Below, one piece after another: positions 8,148-17,971 of a stretch of DNA of 64,000 nt. A model generated the notes under the pieces. The model was not told the origin of the DNA. It worked only from the letters and a program-made list of their open reading frames with translations, and made no database searches. Positions within the stretch are counted from its first letter, which is position 1, and each line of letters begins with the position of its first letter. The stretch covers positions 1 to 64,000 of the forward strand of contig PAQH01000056.1 of NCBI GenBank assembly GCA_002709225.1. Reading direction: 5' to 3'. This DNA comes from Planctomycetaceae bacterium (GTDB lineage: Bacteria; Planctomycetota; Planctomycetia; Pirellulales; Pirellulaceae). A program made the position numbers and the translations under genes.

Positions 8148-9539
8148 ATGAGCATCCATTCACGCTCCCGCGGATTCGCAGAGCTACGGCGGAGTCGTCG
8201 GCAGTGCCTCAAAGTGGGCGGAGCCGGCATGCTCGGACTGTGCCATCCTCAGTGGCTGCAGGCCCGCGAATCAAGACCGACACTTCCGGTCCGCGCCAAG
8301 TCGGTGATCTTTCTGTTCCAATGGGGTGGCCCCAGCCATCTCGACACCTTCGACATGAAGCCAGCTGCGCCGGACACCGTGCGTAGCCCCTACACTTCCA
8401 TCGCGTCGTCGGCACCCGACATTCGAGTGGTTGAGATGCTCCCAGAAATGGCCAAACGGATGGATCGTGTGACGCTGATTCGCAGTCTCCACCACAAGAT
8501 GAAAAACCACGCGTCCGCCGGCTATTACGCGCTCAGTGGACATGAGCCGCCTAGTGACGACCAACGGCTGCGCGACTCGCTTGATCTGTACCCTGCCTAC
8601 GGCAGTGTGGTCGACCATTTGAGCCCTAATCGCGCAGGTCTGCCCACCTTTGTCTCATTTCCACACGTAATTCGAGATGGTTCCATCGTGCCAGCCCAGC
8701 ACGCCAGCTTCCTGGGCAAGGCACATGACCCTCTGTTCTTTCCAGAAGACCCCAATCGACCTGGTTTTCAGCTTCCCGAATTGACTCTGCCCAAAAACCT
8801 CTCCCCAGACCGCCTGCAGCGCCGCCGGGAAATGCAGCGTTTCGTCGATCGTCAAACGCGACTGCTGGAATTCTCTGCAGCAGCGCGTGGTTTCGATCAG
8901 TACTATCAAAAAGCGCTCGCCATGCTAACTTCGAACAAGGTGCGTCAGGCCTTTGATGTTTCCCAGGAAACGGACGCGGTACGGGCCAGATATGGGCGCA
9001 CAACATATGGCCAAAGTTGTCTGCTGGCTCGTCGATTAGTGGAAAGCGGTGTCAAATTCGTAACCGTTTACTTTTCCAACAGCATCGGTGGCCGCAAGAT
9101 CGGAGCTGGCGGATGGGACACGCACGGCTTCGATAACACACGCATGTACAAGATCGTTAACAAATATCAACTGCCTATCACCGATCAAACGCTGCCCACC
9201 TTACTCGACGATCTTGAGGACCGCGGCCTGCTCGACGAAACGCTGGTGTTGTGGATGGGTGAATTCGGCCGCACGCCCAAAATCAACAAGAATGAGAGTC
9301 GCGACCATTGGCCTCAGTGCTACACCGTATTGATGGCCGGTGGTGGTGTAAAACGAGGTTACACCTACGGGTCATCGGACGCGCACGGCATGTATCCGGA
9401 TGAAAACGGTGTGAAGCCGGAAGATCTGGCAGCCACGCTCTATTACCTGATGGGCATTCCACCCGACACAGAAATTCGTGACCGCAGTGACCGGCCACTG
9501 GCGATTGCCAGCAGCCCTATTCTTGACGTCATTGCCTGA
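8148..9539 (+). CDS. DUF1501 family exported protein
   Basis: A 463-residue member of DUF1501, a planctomycete-expanded family within the alkaline-phosphatase/sulfatase-like fold. The N-terminus carries a Tat-type signal (RRSRRQCLKVGGAGMLG). Family blocks follow: SVIFLFQWGGPSHLDTFDMK, LPEMAKRMDRVTLIRSLHH, GWDTHGFDN, LDETLVLWMGEFGRTPK and the C-terminal DRSDRPL. These usually pair with PSCyt1/DUF1549/DUF1553 proteins, but no such gene is adjacent here. The reading frame is open well upstream (from 7872) across the preceding gene; ATG 8148 is chosen because it places the twin arginines near the start. The Shine-Dalgarno is weak. Enzymatic role not established. Confidence 0.9.
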   Translation: MSIHSRSRGFAELRRSRRQCLKVGGAGMLGLCHPQWLQARESRPTLPVRAKSVIFLFQWGGPSHLDTFDMKPAAPDTVRSPYTSIASSAPDIRVVEMLPEMAKRMDRVTLIRSLHHKMKNHASAGYYALSGHEPPSDDQRLRDSLDLYPAYGSVVDHLSPNRAGLPTFVSFPHVIRDGSIVPAQHASFLGKAHDPLFFPEDPNRPGFQLPELTLPKNLSPDRLQRRREMQRFVDRQTRLLEFSAAARGFDQYYQKALAMLTSNKVRQAFDVSQETDAVRARYGRTTYGQSCLLARRLVESGVKFVTVYFSNSIGGRKIGAGGWDTHGFDNTRMYKIVNKYQLPITDQTLPTLLDDLEDRGLLDETLVLWMGEFGRTPKINKNESRDHWPQCYTVLMAGGGVKRGYTYGSSDAHGMYPDENGVKPEDLAATLYYLMGIPPDTEIRDRSDRPLAIASSPILDVIA

Positions 9540-9581
9540 ATCAGATCACTTCTGAATGGACTTAACGGATCGTCATCGCAA

Positions 9582-10181
9582 TCAGCCCGTGGCATGTTCC
9601 TGCCGTTCTTCGTACGCCGCAATCTTGTCAGCATGGGCGAGCGTCAAACCGATGTCATCGAGTCCGTCCAGCAGGCACTGGCGACGAAATGAATCCACTT
9701 CAAACGACAACCGCAGATCCTCTCCATCGGTGATGATACCTTCCACCAGATCGACCGTGATCTTGTATCCAGGCTCGCCACTTGTGTTGTGGAATAACTG
9801 CTCAACCTGTGATTCCTCAAGACAGATCGGCAGCACGCCATTCTTGAAGCAGTTATTGAAGAAAATATCCGCGAATGATGGCGCGATGACCGCACGAAAC
9901 CCATAATCCGCCAGTGCCCATACCGCGTGTTCGCGACTGCTACCACAACCAAAATTCCGCTTTGCCACCAGTATGGATGCGCCCTGGTAATCAGGTCGAT
10001 TCAGCTCGAAATCCGGATTCTCCTGCGAATCTTCGAGATAGCGCCAATCGAAAAACAGGAACTGGCCAAAACCGGTTCGCTCAATGCGTTTGAGGAACTG
10101 CTTGGGAATGATCTGGTCGGTATCGACATTGATTCGATCAAGCGTCGCGACCAGACCCGTGTGCTGTGTAAATGGTTGCAT
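9582..10181 (-). CDS. leuD: 3-isopropylmalate dehydratase small subunit
   Basis: LeuD (199 aa) is the swivel-domain subunit of isopropylmalate isomerase in leucine synthesis and needs LeuC, which is not in this window. Typical features are the N-terminal [24 protein letters not shown], the FDWRY segment, [21 protein letters not shown] near residues 90-110, which positions the substrate loop, and [16 protein letters not shown]. Length matches the family (about 190-205). It is convergent with the DUF1501 gene, with 42 bases between stops. Start ATG 10181. Confidence 0.96.
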   Translation of the reverse strand: MQPFTQHTGLVATLDRINVDTDQIIPKQFLKRIERTGFGQFLFFDWRYLEDSQENPDFELNRPDYQGASILVAKRNFGCGSSREHAVWALADYGFRAVIAPSFADIFFNNCFKNGVLPICLEESQVEQLFHNTSGEPGYKITVDLVEGIITDGEDLRLSFEVDSFRRQCLLDGLDDIGLTLAHADKIAAYEERQEHATG

Positions 10182-10445
10182 GTTTCAATTGCGTTCAAAC
10201 AGAAGAGAAAAATCAAACTGAATCCAGAAATCCGACCATCGCACCTGCCGCCATCCTGGGCGTGACCCTGCGGCGTCCCAGAAACCTCGATCCTCCAGAA
10301 TTATTGCGTCTCCTGATTGTAGCGGGCGGGAAGTAACGGCTAAAGCCATCCAACCCCTTAGACAATTGGCTGATAAATCGCGTCGACAGAAAAACCTGGC
10401 CAGGCCATATCAGCCCCCACCGAATCCTGGCCTGGGTCGCCAAGA

Positions 10446-11981
10446 CTATGGTGATGTATCCACCACACGGACAACAACACGGTTCCCTTCCATCTTGAGG
10501 ATGCGCACCTGGTGCCCTGAGTCGACGAAATCCCCCTCGGTCACAACATCGACAGACCGGTCACCGATCATAATCTTGCCGGCGGGTCGAAGCGGTGAGA
10601 TGGTAATCCCGTACGACCCGACTTCCAGTGGATCCACCGCCTCCTCAGACGCTTCGGACAACAAACCAGCAGGTTCACTCGCAATCGATGTCACAGTACC
10701 ACCCGTGAATCGCTCGAGCACTGGAATACGTCCCGTGTAACGAACAAACAAAACACCGCTGACGAGCAGTCCCACACTCGCCGCCAACAAACTCCAAAAC
10801 GAACTCGTGGCTGATTGCCAGGAGAATCCATCCAACGGAGCATAATCTTGATTGGCCAGTACCACGGAAATTCCCAACAACAACACGCCAGAGATTCCTG
10901 CGACGCCAACCCCGGGAATCAAGAATATTTCTGCGAGTAAGAAAAGCAGCCCGGCGACAAACAAGAGCACCTCTAACCAGCCTGATGTTCCCCCCAGAAA
11001 GCGACTCCAAAAAAACAACGTAAAGCAAAGACCTGCCACCAGCCCGCCGAGGCTGACTCCAGGTGCACTGAACTCGATCGCTAACGCGATCAGGCCCACC
11101 ACAAAGAGCAGTCCGGAAACCCAAGGGTTATTCAGGATCAAAACCGCCACATCAACTGCACTGGTCTCGAGAATGATCGGGTCCTCTGTCAATTGGTACC
11201 GGTCGATCAAATCGATTTGATCGGCAGCCAACCCTTCGGACAATTTCAGTTCCAACGCCCGACGACCGTTAAGTGTCAGAAACAGGTCCTTGCGGGTCTC
11301 CGGAACGAGAGGCCCTTGTTCCCAGAGTGCGGCGCCTCCCTGGTTCTCAAGATCATACGTAGACATCAACCGTGCTTCGCCCGACTCGCGCTGTGTGCAT
11401 TGAAAAATCTCTAACTTGGCATCGACCATCGCCTCTGCCAGTACCTCAGGGCGTTCGGTGGCGGCCGCTAACTTGCGCACTTCAGCGGCCAGGATGCTAC
11501 GAATCTTTTCCGGAGCATGCCGAAACATTCCATTCTCATCTTGAAAGATAGGACCTGCGTCTCCGATCAACGCGTCCGGGGCCATGATAATTTCATCGCA
11601 TCCCAAAGCCATGATTGCGGCGCCACTGATCGCCTGTTTGCGCACGAAAGCAACCGTCCTGGCATCCTTTAAAGTCAACAGGCGGTTCGCGAGGGCCAGA
11701 CTGGAATCGACGGTTCCACCCGGACTGTCGATTTCAACGATCACGAGATCGGCACCCGCCGCGCGAGCCCGCTCAAGATGCCGGTAGAAGGCGTGTTCTG
11801 ATAAGGGCATGATCACGCCCTCAAAGTGAATCAACACCGCCTTCTTGTATTTGGCTACCGGATCCGCCGCTGTGACCTCGACCAAATTCAGCCCGAAAAC
11901 CAACGCCACTACCCACCACAGCGTCATCGGAACCACAGCTGGTTGCCGAGAAAGCCAATGTAGTGAACACCGCTGCAACAT
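10446..11981 (-). CDS. NfeD-type membrane protein with ClpP-class serine protease domain
   Basis: A 511-residue membrane-bound ClpP-class protease of the long NfeD type. An N-terminal signal/anchor (about 15-37) precedes the periplasmic protease domain: VIVEIDSPGG, then the nucleophile Ser119 in QAISGAAIM, then MAPDALIGDAGPI. A Lys about 40 residues downstream (PEKIRS) matches the Ser/Lys dyad of this family. Four to five hydrophobic segments follow (about 280-420), and a C-terminal OB-fold NfeD domain ends in EGNRVVVR. The ATG at 11981 lies 8 bases behind GGAGG; the frame also opens at TTG 11996 and ATG 11987 but these sit on the ribosome site. The role is probably membrane-protein quality control with a stomatin-like partner, which is not seen nearby. 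Confidence 0.9.
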   Translation of the reverse strand: MLQRCSLHWLSRQPAVVPMTLWWVVALVFGLNLVEVTAADPVAKYKKAVLIHFEGVIMPLSEHAFYRHLERARAAGADLVIVEIDSPGGTVDSSLALANRLLTLKDARTVAFVRKQAISGAAIMALGCDEIIMAPDALIGDAGPIFQDENGMFRHAPEKIRSILAAEVRKLAAATERPEVLAEAMVDAKLEIFQCTQRESGEARLMSTYDLENQGGAALWEQGPLVPETRKDLFLTLNGRRALELKLSEGLAADQIDLIDRYQLTEDPIILETSAVDVAVLILNNPWVSGLLFVVGLIALAIEFSAPGVSLGGLVAGLCFTLFFWSRFLGGTSGWLEVLLFVAGLLFLLAEIFLIPGVGVAGISGVLLLGISVVLANQDYAPLDGFSWQSATSSFWSLLAASVGLLVSGVLFVRYTGRIPVLERFTGGTVTSIASEPAGLLSEASEEAVDPLEVGSYGITISPLRPAGKIMIGDRSVDVVTEGDFVDSGHQVRILKMEGNRVVVRVVDTSP

Positions 11982-12170
11982 GGTCATCGCCTCCAAACGA
12001 AAGAGGTTTTCCGGTCCCTTTGATCCTAAGAACCGGCATCAAGCCGGTCAATTCACTCTGTGGACGGCTTTTCTTGACGTCCTCTTTCCGGATCCCCAAG
12101 ACTCCGGCAACCAGATAGAATAGGTAAAGTACTCACTGGCCACTGGTCCTCTTAGATCTGGGTACCTGCG

Positions 12171-15100
12171 ATGCCTACTTTACAGATACGGTTGACAATC
12201 CTCTTGCTCACGCTTGGACTAGCCTCGCTGTGGGTTGAGGCGGCAGCCACAGAACGTATGCCACGGGCAGTCCGCTTGTTGCTGGAACGCAGGTGTGTTG
12301 CCTGCCACAACGAACACGAACCCAAGGGGCAGTTATCGCTCACGCAGTTCACTGCGGCCCGACGTGGTGGCGATAGCGGGCCGGCCATTGTTGCCGGAAA
12401 ACCGAGCGAGAGCCTGATACTGAATTACGTCAGTGGTGCCGACCCGGAAATGCCAAAAGAAGGACCGCCGCTTTCCGACAAAGAAATTGCTCAACTGCGC
12501 GACTGGATTCGCAGCGGCGCACCCTGGCCCAAGAATACGATTTTGACAGAGCGTAGTCTGGCAGACCTGAATTGGTGGTCGCTGCAACCGCTTCACCAAC
12601 CTCCTCTTCCCCGACTCCGTACTACCACCAGAACAAACCAGTTCCGCACACCGATCGATGCGTTCGTGTTGGCGCAGCTCGAACGGCGCGATCTAGGTTT
12701 CTCGCCAGAAGCGGATCGCCGCACGCTCATCCGCCGTCTGTACTTCGATCTGCTCGGCCTGCCACCGACAGGCAAAGAAATCCAGCGTTTTCTCCAGGAT
12801 CCTGATCCACATGCCTATGAAAAACTGCTGGATCGATTGCTCGCTTCTCCTCGATATGGGGAGCGCTGGGCACGGCATTGGTTAGACCTGGTGCACTACG
12901 GAGACACACACGGCTATGACAAAGACAAACCCAGACCCAACGCCTGGCCCTACCGGGACTACGTGATCTCTGCATTCAATACGGATAAGCCTTATCGGCG
13001 ATTCGTCCACGAGCAAATCGCCGGTGACGTGCTCTGGCCCAACACGACAGACGGGCTTACTGCCACCGGATTCCTGGCAGCAGGACCCTGGGATTTTATT
13101 GGGCACGCCGAAGTACCAGAAACGAAAATTGATGGACAGGTCGCCAGACATCTAGACCGGGACGACATGGTGACGACGACCATCTCGACTTTTCTGAGCA
13201 CAACAGTCCAATGTGCCCAATGCCATCAGCATAAATTCGACCCCATTTCGCAACACGATTACTACAGCCTGCAAGCGGTGTTCGCAGCATTAGACCGCGC
13301 AGACCGACCTTATGACGCCGACCCTCAGGTCGAGCATCGCCGGCGCCAGCTGGCGACCCGCCAAACAGAGCTGCAGCGGCGGCAAACAGCACTGCAAGAA
13401 CAAATCGAGCAAAAGAAAACCGACTCCATTCGCAAACTTGAGAAACAGCAACAAGAACTGCAAAAGCGACTCCGGAAGTCGTCTGGAAAGGATATGGTGA
13501 GAAGCGCACCGGCAATGGGTTATCACAGCCAGGTCGCCCAATCAAATACGACCCACAAGTGGGTGCAGGTCGACCTAGGGCAAAGTCTGCCGCTCGACCA
13601 GATCGTTCTGTTTGGCGCGCATGAGTACGGCTGGTCCGATTTCGGCTTCCCACATCGCTTTAAGATCGAGGCCGCCAACGACCCGTCTTTCCAGCAGCCT
13701 CACATGCTGGCAGACCACACAACGGCCGACCAACCACGGCCCGGGGCGCGCGCCTTACGATTCACAGGTCAAGGCCACCAGGCCCGCTATCTCCGAGTCA
13801 CCGCCACCCAACTCTGGAATCGTCGCCGTCAGGGAAGTCCCAAAACAAAAGATTGGATCTTCGCGATCGGCGAACTGGCCATTCTCAGCAACGGACAGCT
13901 GGCGAAGATTCACAGTGTCACCGCGCGAGACAGTATTGAAGCGCTTCCCGGCTGGGGGCGACAAAACCTCATCGACGGTGTCTATGGGAGATTTGATCTG
14001 CCCGACCTGGCCGAAATCGAATATGGAGTAACCAGTGCGACGAACGGGTATCACAGTCAACTGGCTCCCGAGGCCAACACCCTCAAGTGGGTACAAGTCG
14101 ATCTCGGTAAACGCCATCCCTTGCAACGGATCGAGCTGGTCCCTGCCCGTCCTACCGATTGGAAAGAAACTCCAGGATTTGGATTTCCAGTCCGCTTCCG
14201 TCTGGAAGTCGATAACAACCCGGAGTTTGCCAATCCCCAGATCATCTTCAATCAACAACAACGTGATTTTGCCAATCCCGGCAATCGGTCCGTCGTCATC
14301 CACCTACAAGATGTGACCGCCCGCTATGTGCGACTGACCGCCTCCCGACTGTGGGATCGCGGAGGCAAACGACACGCGTTAGCGATCGCCGAGATAACTG
14401 TGTTTTCCGGCGACCAGAACATTGCCCTGGGAGCCCCCGTGACGGCGCTCGATTCGATCGAGTCGGGCCGTTGGCAAAGCAAGTCCATTACCGATGGTTT
14501 TACCAGTCGAACGCCCCTCTGGAACGCGGAAGAACTACTGCTGGCGCGCACCTCAGTGCCCAAGGATCAGCAGACACTACAAACACTGACGCGCCAACTC
14601 GAAGACCAGCTGAGGGGTATTGTCACACCTGCCATGCGCGATCAGCAGGAAAAACTCCAAGCGGAGTTGACGGAGATCCAGTCCGCCCAGCAGGCACTCC
14701 CCGCACAACAAATGGTCTACGCGGGTACGATCCATCATGGTAGTGGGGCTTTTCGCGGGACCGGACACACCGGTGGCAAACCACGCGACATCCACGTTCT
14801 GACGCGTGGAGACGTCACACGACCGGGCGCGCTGGTAGAGCCGGGAACCCTGGGAATCATCAACCAGGTACCAGCACAGTTTTCGCTAAAACCTGACCAC
14901 TCGGAAGGCGATCGACGGGTCGCCCTGGCGGAATGGATCACCCACCACGAGAATCCGTTGGTCTGGCGTTCCCTCGCGAATCGTATCTGGCAACACCATT
15001 TTGGGCGAGGCATTGTGGATACCCCTAATGACCTGGGAAGAATGGGGAAATTGCCTACCCATCCTCAGTTGCTCGACTGGCTCGCAGTTGAATTGCGAGA

Positions 15101-15752
15101 CCGTGGCCAATCGCTCAAACGTTTGCACTGGCTGATCTGCAATAGCCGCACCTACCGCCAGATCTCAAACCGCCACCCCCGCGGACTACGGACCGACCGT
15201 GAAAACCACTACCTATGGCGCATGAACAGACGGAAGCTCGAAGCCGAGGCAATCCGTGACACGGTACTTTGGGTTGCGGGACGATTAAACCTGCAAATGG
15301 GTGGCCCTGGATTTCGTGATTTTGTCTTGGAAAAACCAGAACACTCTCCCCATTATGAATATGACAAATACGATCCTGCGAACCCCACGGGACATCGCCG
15401 AGCCGTGTACCGTTTCTTGGTCCGCTCGCAACCACAACCTTTCATGGACACCCTCGACTGCGCAGATCCATCACTGCGGGTAGACAAGCGGAATGAAACA
15501 TTGACGGCCTTACAAGCCTTATCCATGTGGAACAATAAATTCATGGTGCAGATGGCACATGAATTTGCCGCAAATCTGTCAGCTCAGTACGAGGGCACCC
15601 AAGACCAAGTCAACGCGGCGCTACAACGATTGCTGGGACGATCGATGCGCCCCGACGAAGCCGAGGCGCTCACTGCGTATACGCAGCAACATGGACTGGC
15701 AAATACGTGCCGGCTACTGTTTAACCTCAGTGAATTTCTGTTTGTTGATTAG
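12171..15752 (+). CDS. PSCyt1/DUF1549/DUF1553 protein with two discoidin-like modules
   Basis: A large (1193 aa) exported protein. A signal peptide (1-26) is followed by the PSCyt1 cytochrome-like domain with CVACH near residue 43. DUF1549 runs from about 160 to 370 and contains a second haem-type motif, CAQCH. A Gln/Lys-rich coiled coil (about 395-440) leads to two discoidin (F5/8 type C)-like modules, one starting at GYHSQVAQSNTTHKWVQVDLG and one at GYHSQLAPEANTLKWVQVDLG. DUF1553 fills the C-terminus from about 910 and ends in LSEFLFVD. Discoidin modules usually bind glycans, so the protein may act on or attach to surface polysaccharide. The following DUF1501 gene starts 23 bases downstream, the standard pairing. 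Whether the CxxCH motifs carry haem is not shown by sequence alone. Confidence 0.92.
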   Translation: MPTLQIRLTILLLTLGLASLWVEAAATERMPRAVRLLLERRCVACHNEHEPKGQLSLTQFTAARRGGDSGPAIVAGKPSESLILNYVSGADPEMPKEGPPLSDKEIAQLRDWIRSGAPWPKNTILTERSLADLNWWSLQPLHQPPLPRLRTTTRTNQFRTPIDAFVLAQLERRDLGFSPEADRRTLIRRLYFDLLGLPPTGKEIQRFLQDPDPHAYEKLLDRLLASPRYGERWARHWLDLVHYGDTHGYDKDKPRPNAWPYRDYVISAFNTDKPYRRFVHEQIAGDVLWPNTTDGLTATGFLAAGPWDFIGHAEVPETKIDGQVARHLDRDDMVTTTISTFLSTTVQCAQCHQHKFDPISQHDYYSLQAVFAALDRADRPYDADPQVEHRRRQLATRQTELQRRQTALQEQIEQKKTDSIRKLEKQQQELQKRLRKSSGKDMVRSAPAMGYHSQVAQSNTTHKWVQVDLGQSLPLDQIVLFGAHEYGWSDFGFPHRFKIEAANDPSFQQPHMLADHTTADQPRPGARALRFTGQGHQARYLRVTATQLWNRRRQGSPKTKDWIFAIGELAILSNGQLAKIHSVTARDSIEALPGWGRQNLIDGVYGRFDLPDLAEIEYGVTSATNGYHSQLAPEANTLKWVQVDLGKRHPLQRIELVPARPTDWKETPGFGFPVRFRLEVDNNPEFANPQIIFNQQQRDFANPGNRSVVIHLQDVTARYVRLTASRLWDRGGKRHALAIAEITVFSGDQNIALGAPVTALDSIESGRWQSKSITDGFTSRTPLWNAEELLLARTSVPKDQQTLQTLTRQLEDQLRGIVTPAMRDQQEKLQAELTEIQSAQQALPAQQMVYAGTIHHGSGAFRGTGHTGGKPRDIHVLTRGDVTRPGALVEPGTLGIINQVPAQFSLKPDHSEGDRRVALAEWITHHENPLVWRSLANRIWQHHFGRGIVDTPNDLGRMGKLPTHPQLLDWLAVELRDRGQSLKRLHWLICNSRTYRQISNRHPRGLRTDRENHYLWRMNRRKLEAEAIRDTVLWVAGRLNLQMGGPGFRDFVLEKPEHSPHYEYDKYDPANPTGHRRAVYRFLVRSQPQPFMDTLDCADPSLRVDKRNETLTALQALSMWNNKFMVQMAHEFAANLSAQYEGTQDQVNAALQRLLGRSMRPDEAEALTAYTQQHGLANTCRLLFNLSEFLFVD

Positions 15753-15775
15753 ATCGACTCGACGAGGATTACGGC

Positions 15776-17287
15776 ATGCGTTCGCGGCTTGACCACAACA
15801 CCGCCACAGCCCCCCTTTCCAGACGTGCCCTACTCTCGCAAGTCGGTCAGGGTTTTGGCGGCCTGGCTTTGGCAAGCTGGTTGCAGCAGTCTTCAGGCAC
15901 AGCAGCAGTCACCGGACCCGCTCAGCCTGGAGCCGGGTCGGCAATGCCCAACCTACATTATCCGGCGCGCGCCAAACGCGTGATTCAACTCTTCATGGCC
16001 GGGGCCGCCAGTCATCTCGATCTCTGGGACTACAAACCGGCGTTGGAAAAATTCCACGGCAAGCCGTCAGATTTTGGTGAGCATGTCGAGGCCTTCCAGA
16101 ATGGCCTGGGGCCCTGGATGAAGTCACCCTTTCGATTCCGACCTTACGGTGAATCGGGAAAATACCTCAGTGATGCCGTGGCCCCATTGGGTGCCTGCGT
16201 CGATGACATTGCCTTCGTCCACAACATGGTGGGAAAAACAGGCGTACACAGTCAGGCCACCTACCTGCAAGCAACCGGATTTCAGCAGCCAGGCTTTCCG
16301 GGCATGGGTGCGTGGATCAACTATGCGTTAGGCAGTCTGAACGAAAATTTGCCAGCGTTTGTCGTACTCCCAGACCACCGCGGCTATGCCTCTAACGGCC
16401 CGAAGAACTGGCACGCGGCCTTTCTTCCCACTCACTCTCAAGGGACCATCATGCGGCCCGGTACGGTGAATCCCATCGCTGATCTATTTCCGCCGAACGT
16501 CGAATTCATCAACCAAGCCAGTGATCAAGTCGGTCTGGCATTATTGGGTCGACTCAATCGCCAATATGCCTCCCAGCGAACCGCCGACGCACGTCTGGAA
16601 GCGCGTATCCGGACTTATGAACTGGCCGCTCAAATGCAATTGAGCGCCCCGGATGCACTTGATCTGTCCAAAGAACCACGCCACATTCTGCGCATGTACG
16701 GCCTGGACCACGGACAGAGTTCGTTCTCCAAAACAATCAATCCTCTGGAAGAAGCCGATTATTTCGGTCGCAAGTGCTTGGTCGCCCGACGATTGATCGA
16801 GCGCGGTGTGCGGTTTGTGCAGATCTGGTCCGGAAATGACAATGGTTTTCCGCGGCGAAATTGGGATAGCCATGAAGATATCCGTCGCGACCACGGCCCA
16901 CTGGCGATGGGTATGGCGCAGGGTACCGCGGCATTGATCTTGGACCTCAAGCAACGAGGTCTGCTGGAAGATACTGTTCTTCTGTGGACCACTGAATTTG
17001 GTCGCATGCCGTCAACCCAGGGAACAAAGGGGCGGGACCACAACCCGTATGTGTTTACCAACTGGTTGTGTGGAGGTGGCATTCGCGGCGGTACGACTTA
17101 TGGCCCCAGTGATGAATGGGGATACAAGCCACTGGATCGCGAACGACCCACACGCGTCTACGACATCCACGCGACAATCCTGCGTTTACTGGGGATCAAT
17201 CACGAGCGATTAACCGTTCGACACAATGGCATCGATCGACGCTTGACAGATGTGCACGGCGAGGTCATACCCGAACTGCTGGCGTAA
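15776..17287 (+). CDS. DUF1501 family exported protein (partner of the DUF1549/DUF1553 protein)
   Basis: A 503-residue DUF1501 protein. The N-terminus has a Tat-like signal (SRRALLSQVGQGFGGLALASWL). Core blocks are VIQLFMAGAASHLDLWDYKP, VDDIAFVHNMVGKTGVHS, NWDSHEDIRRDHG, LEDTVLLWTTEFGRMPSTQG and GRDHNPYVFTNWLCGGG, then DIHATILRLLGINHERLT near the end, typical of the longer subgroup. ATG 15776 is preceded by AGGA at a good distance and by only 23 bases after the upstream stop, so the two genes form an operon. The molecular function of DUF1501 is unknown; its fold relation to sulfatases suggests hydrolysis or binding of an anionic polymer (inference). Confidence 0.93.
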   Translation: MRSRLDHNTATAPLSRRALLSQVGQGFGGLALASWLQQSSGTAAVTGPAQPGAGSAMPNLHYPARAKRVIQLFMAGAASHLDLWDYKPALEKFHGKPSDFGEHVEAFQNGLGPWMKSPFRFRPYGESGKYLSDAVAPLGACVDDIAFVHNMVGKTGVHSQATYLQATGFQQPGFPGMGAWINYALGSLNENLPAFVVLPDHRGYASNGPKNWHAAFLPTHSQGTIMRPGTVNPIADLFPPNVEFINQASDQVGLALLGRLNRQYASQRTADARLEARIRTYELAAQMQLSAPDALDLSKEPRHILRMYGLDHGQSSFSKTINPLEEADYFGRKCLVARRLIERGVRFVQIWSGNDNGFPRRNWDSHEDIRRDHGPLAMGMAQGTAALILDLKQRGLLEDTVLLWTTEFGRMPSTQGTKGRDHNPYVFTNWLCGGGIRGGTTYGPSDEWGYKPLDRERPTRVYDIHATILRLLGINHERLTVRHNGIDRRLTDVHGEVIPELLA

Positions 17288-17471
17288 CCCACCAACCACG
17301 AAGCCAGTCGGTCCAATTGTCAGTGCCAGCGAAGCCGCACCACCCGACCAACCAAATGGCTCCAAGCCAAGTGGTTCCAAGATGGCGCACTCCAACGTCA
17401 CACTCGCAGGCTTTCAGAAGCCGGTACCACTGGCACGACAGGCAGGGCGTAGAATCTGTCGCCACGTCGCA

Positions 17472-17876
17472 TCAGTTGACATCCGGTAGCTTGCGACGCA
17501 CCTGCTCAGCAAAGCGGCCGACGCGAATCACCTGGCGACGATGAACTCCACGGGCAACCCGTTCATGTGAGTCGTGGGCTTCAATCTGGAATGTTGCCTG
17601 CCGGCCTTGCACATGAATCACCCGTGCTCGACACAACACGCGAGATCCCAAAGGGGTAGCCGCCAGGTGCTGAACATCGACCTGGACACCTACGGTTCGT
17701 TCATCCTCGTCGAGAACCTCTTCCATTGCTGTCCGTGCCGCCTGCTCCAAGAACGCAATCAACTGCGGCGTCGAAAGAACAGCCGGCATTTGATGATCAC
17801 TGAAGGGAATCACATGCTCTGGAGCTACCACAAACTCAACTTCCGCTGTCGCGCCAACTTTCAGGGTTGCTCGCAT
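17472..17876 (-). CDS. FlK-like hot-dog thioesterase
   Basis: A 134-residue single hot-dog domain that resembles fluoroacetyl-CoA thioesterase FlK. The candidate catalytic residues are Thr36, Glu44 and His70. Their spacing (8 and 26 residues) equals that of the Thr42/Glu50/His76 triad of FlK, which is strong support for an active acyl-CoA thioesterase. The substrate need not be fluoroacetyl-CoA; most homologues are uncharacterised. ATG 17876 has AGG 9 bases upstream and gives the usual length; the frame continues upstream to 18002 but that would overlap the preceding gene and add an unrelated N-terminus. It follows the isochorismatase/ThuA gene on the same strand at 95 bases. Confidence 0.82.
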   Translation of the reverse strand: MRATLKVGATAEVEFVVAPEHVIPFSDHQMPAVLSTPQLIAFLEQAARTAMEEVLDEDERTVGVQVDVQHLAATPLGSRVLCRARVIHVQGRQATFQIEAHDSHERVARGVHRRQVIRVGRFAEQVRRKLPDVN

Positions 17877-17971
17877 GGGAGGAAACCTACTGGGCGATGA
17901 CAATTCGACCGTCCACCGCATCGAGAAGCGGATGACAATACAAAGACAGTAACCCTTACCAGAAACCGTAC

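Noticed and set aside
13096-13653. 185-codon minus-strand open frame inside the DUF1549 gene
   Set aside because: Antisense to a clear, continuous domain structure; no ribosome site or motif.
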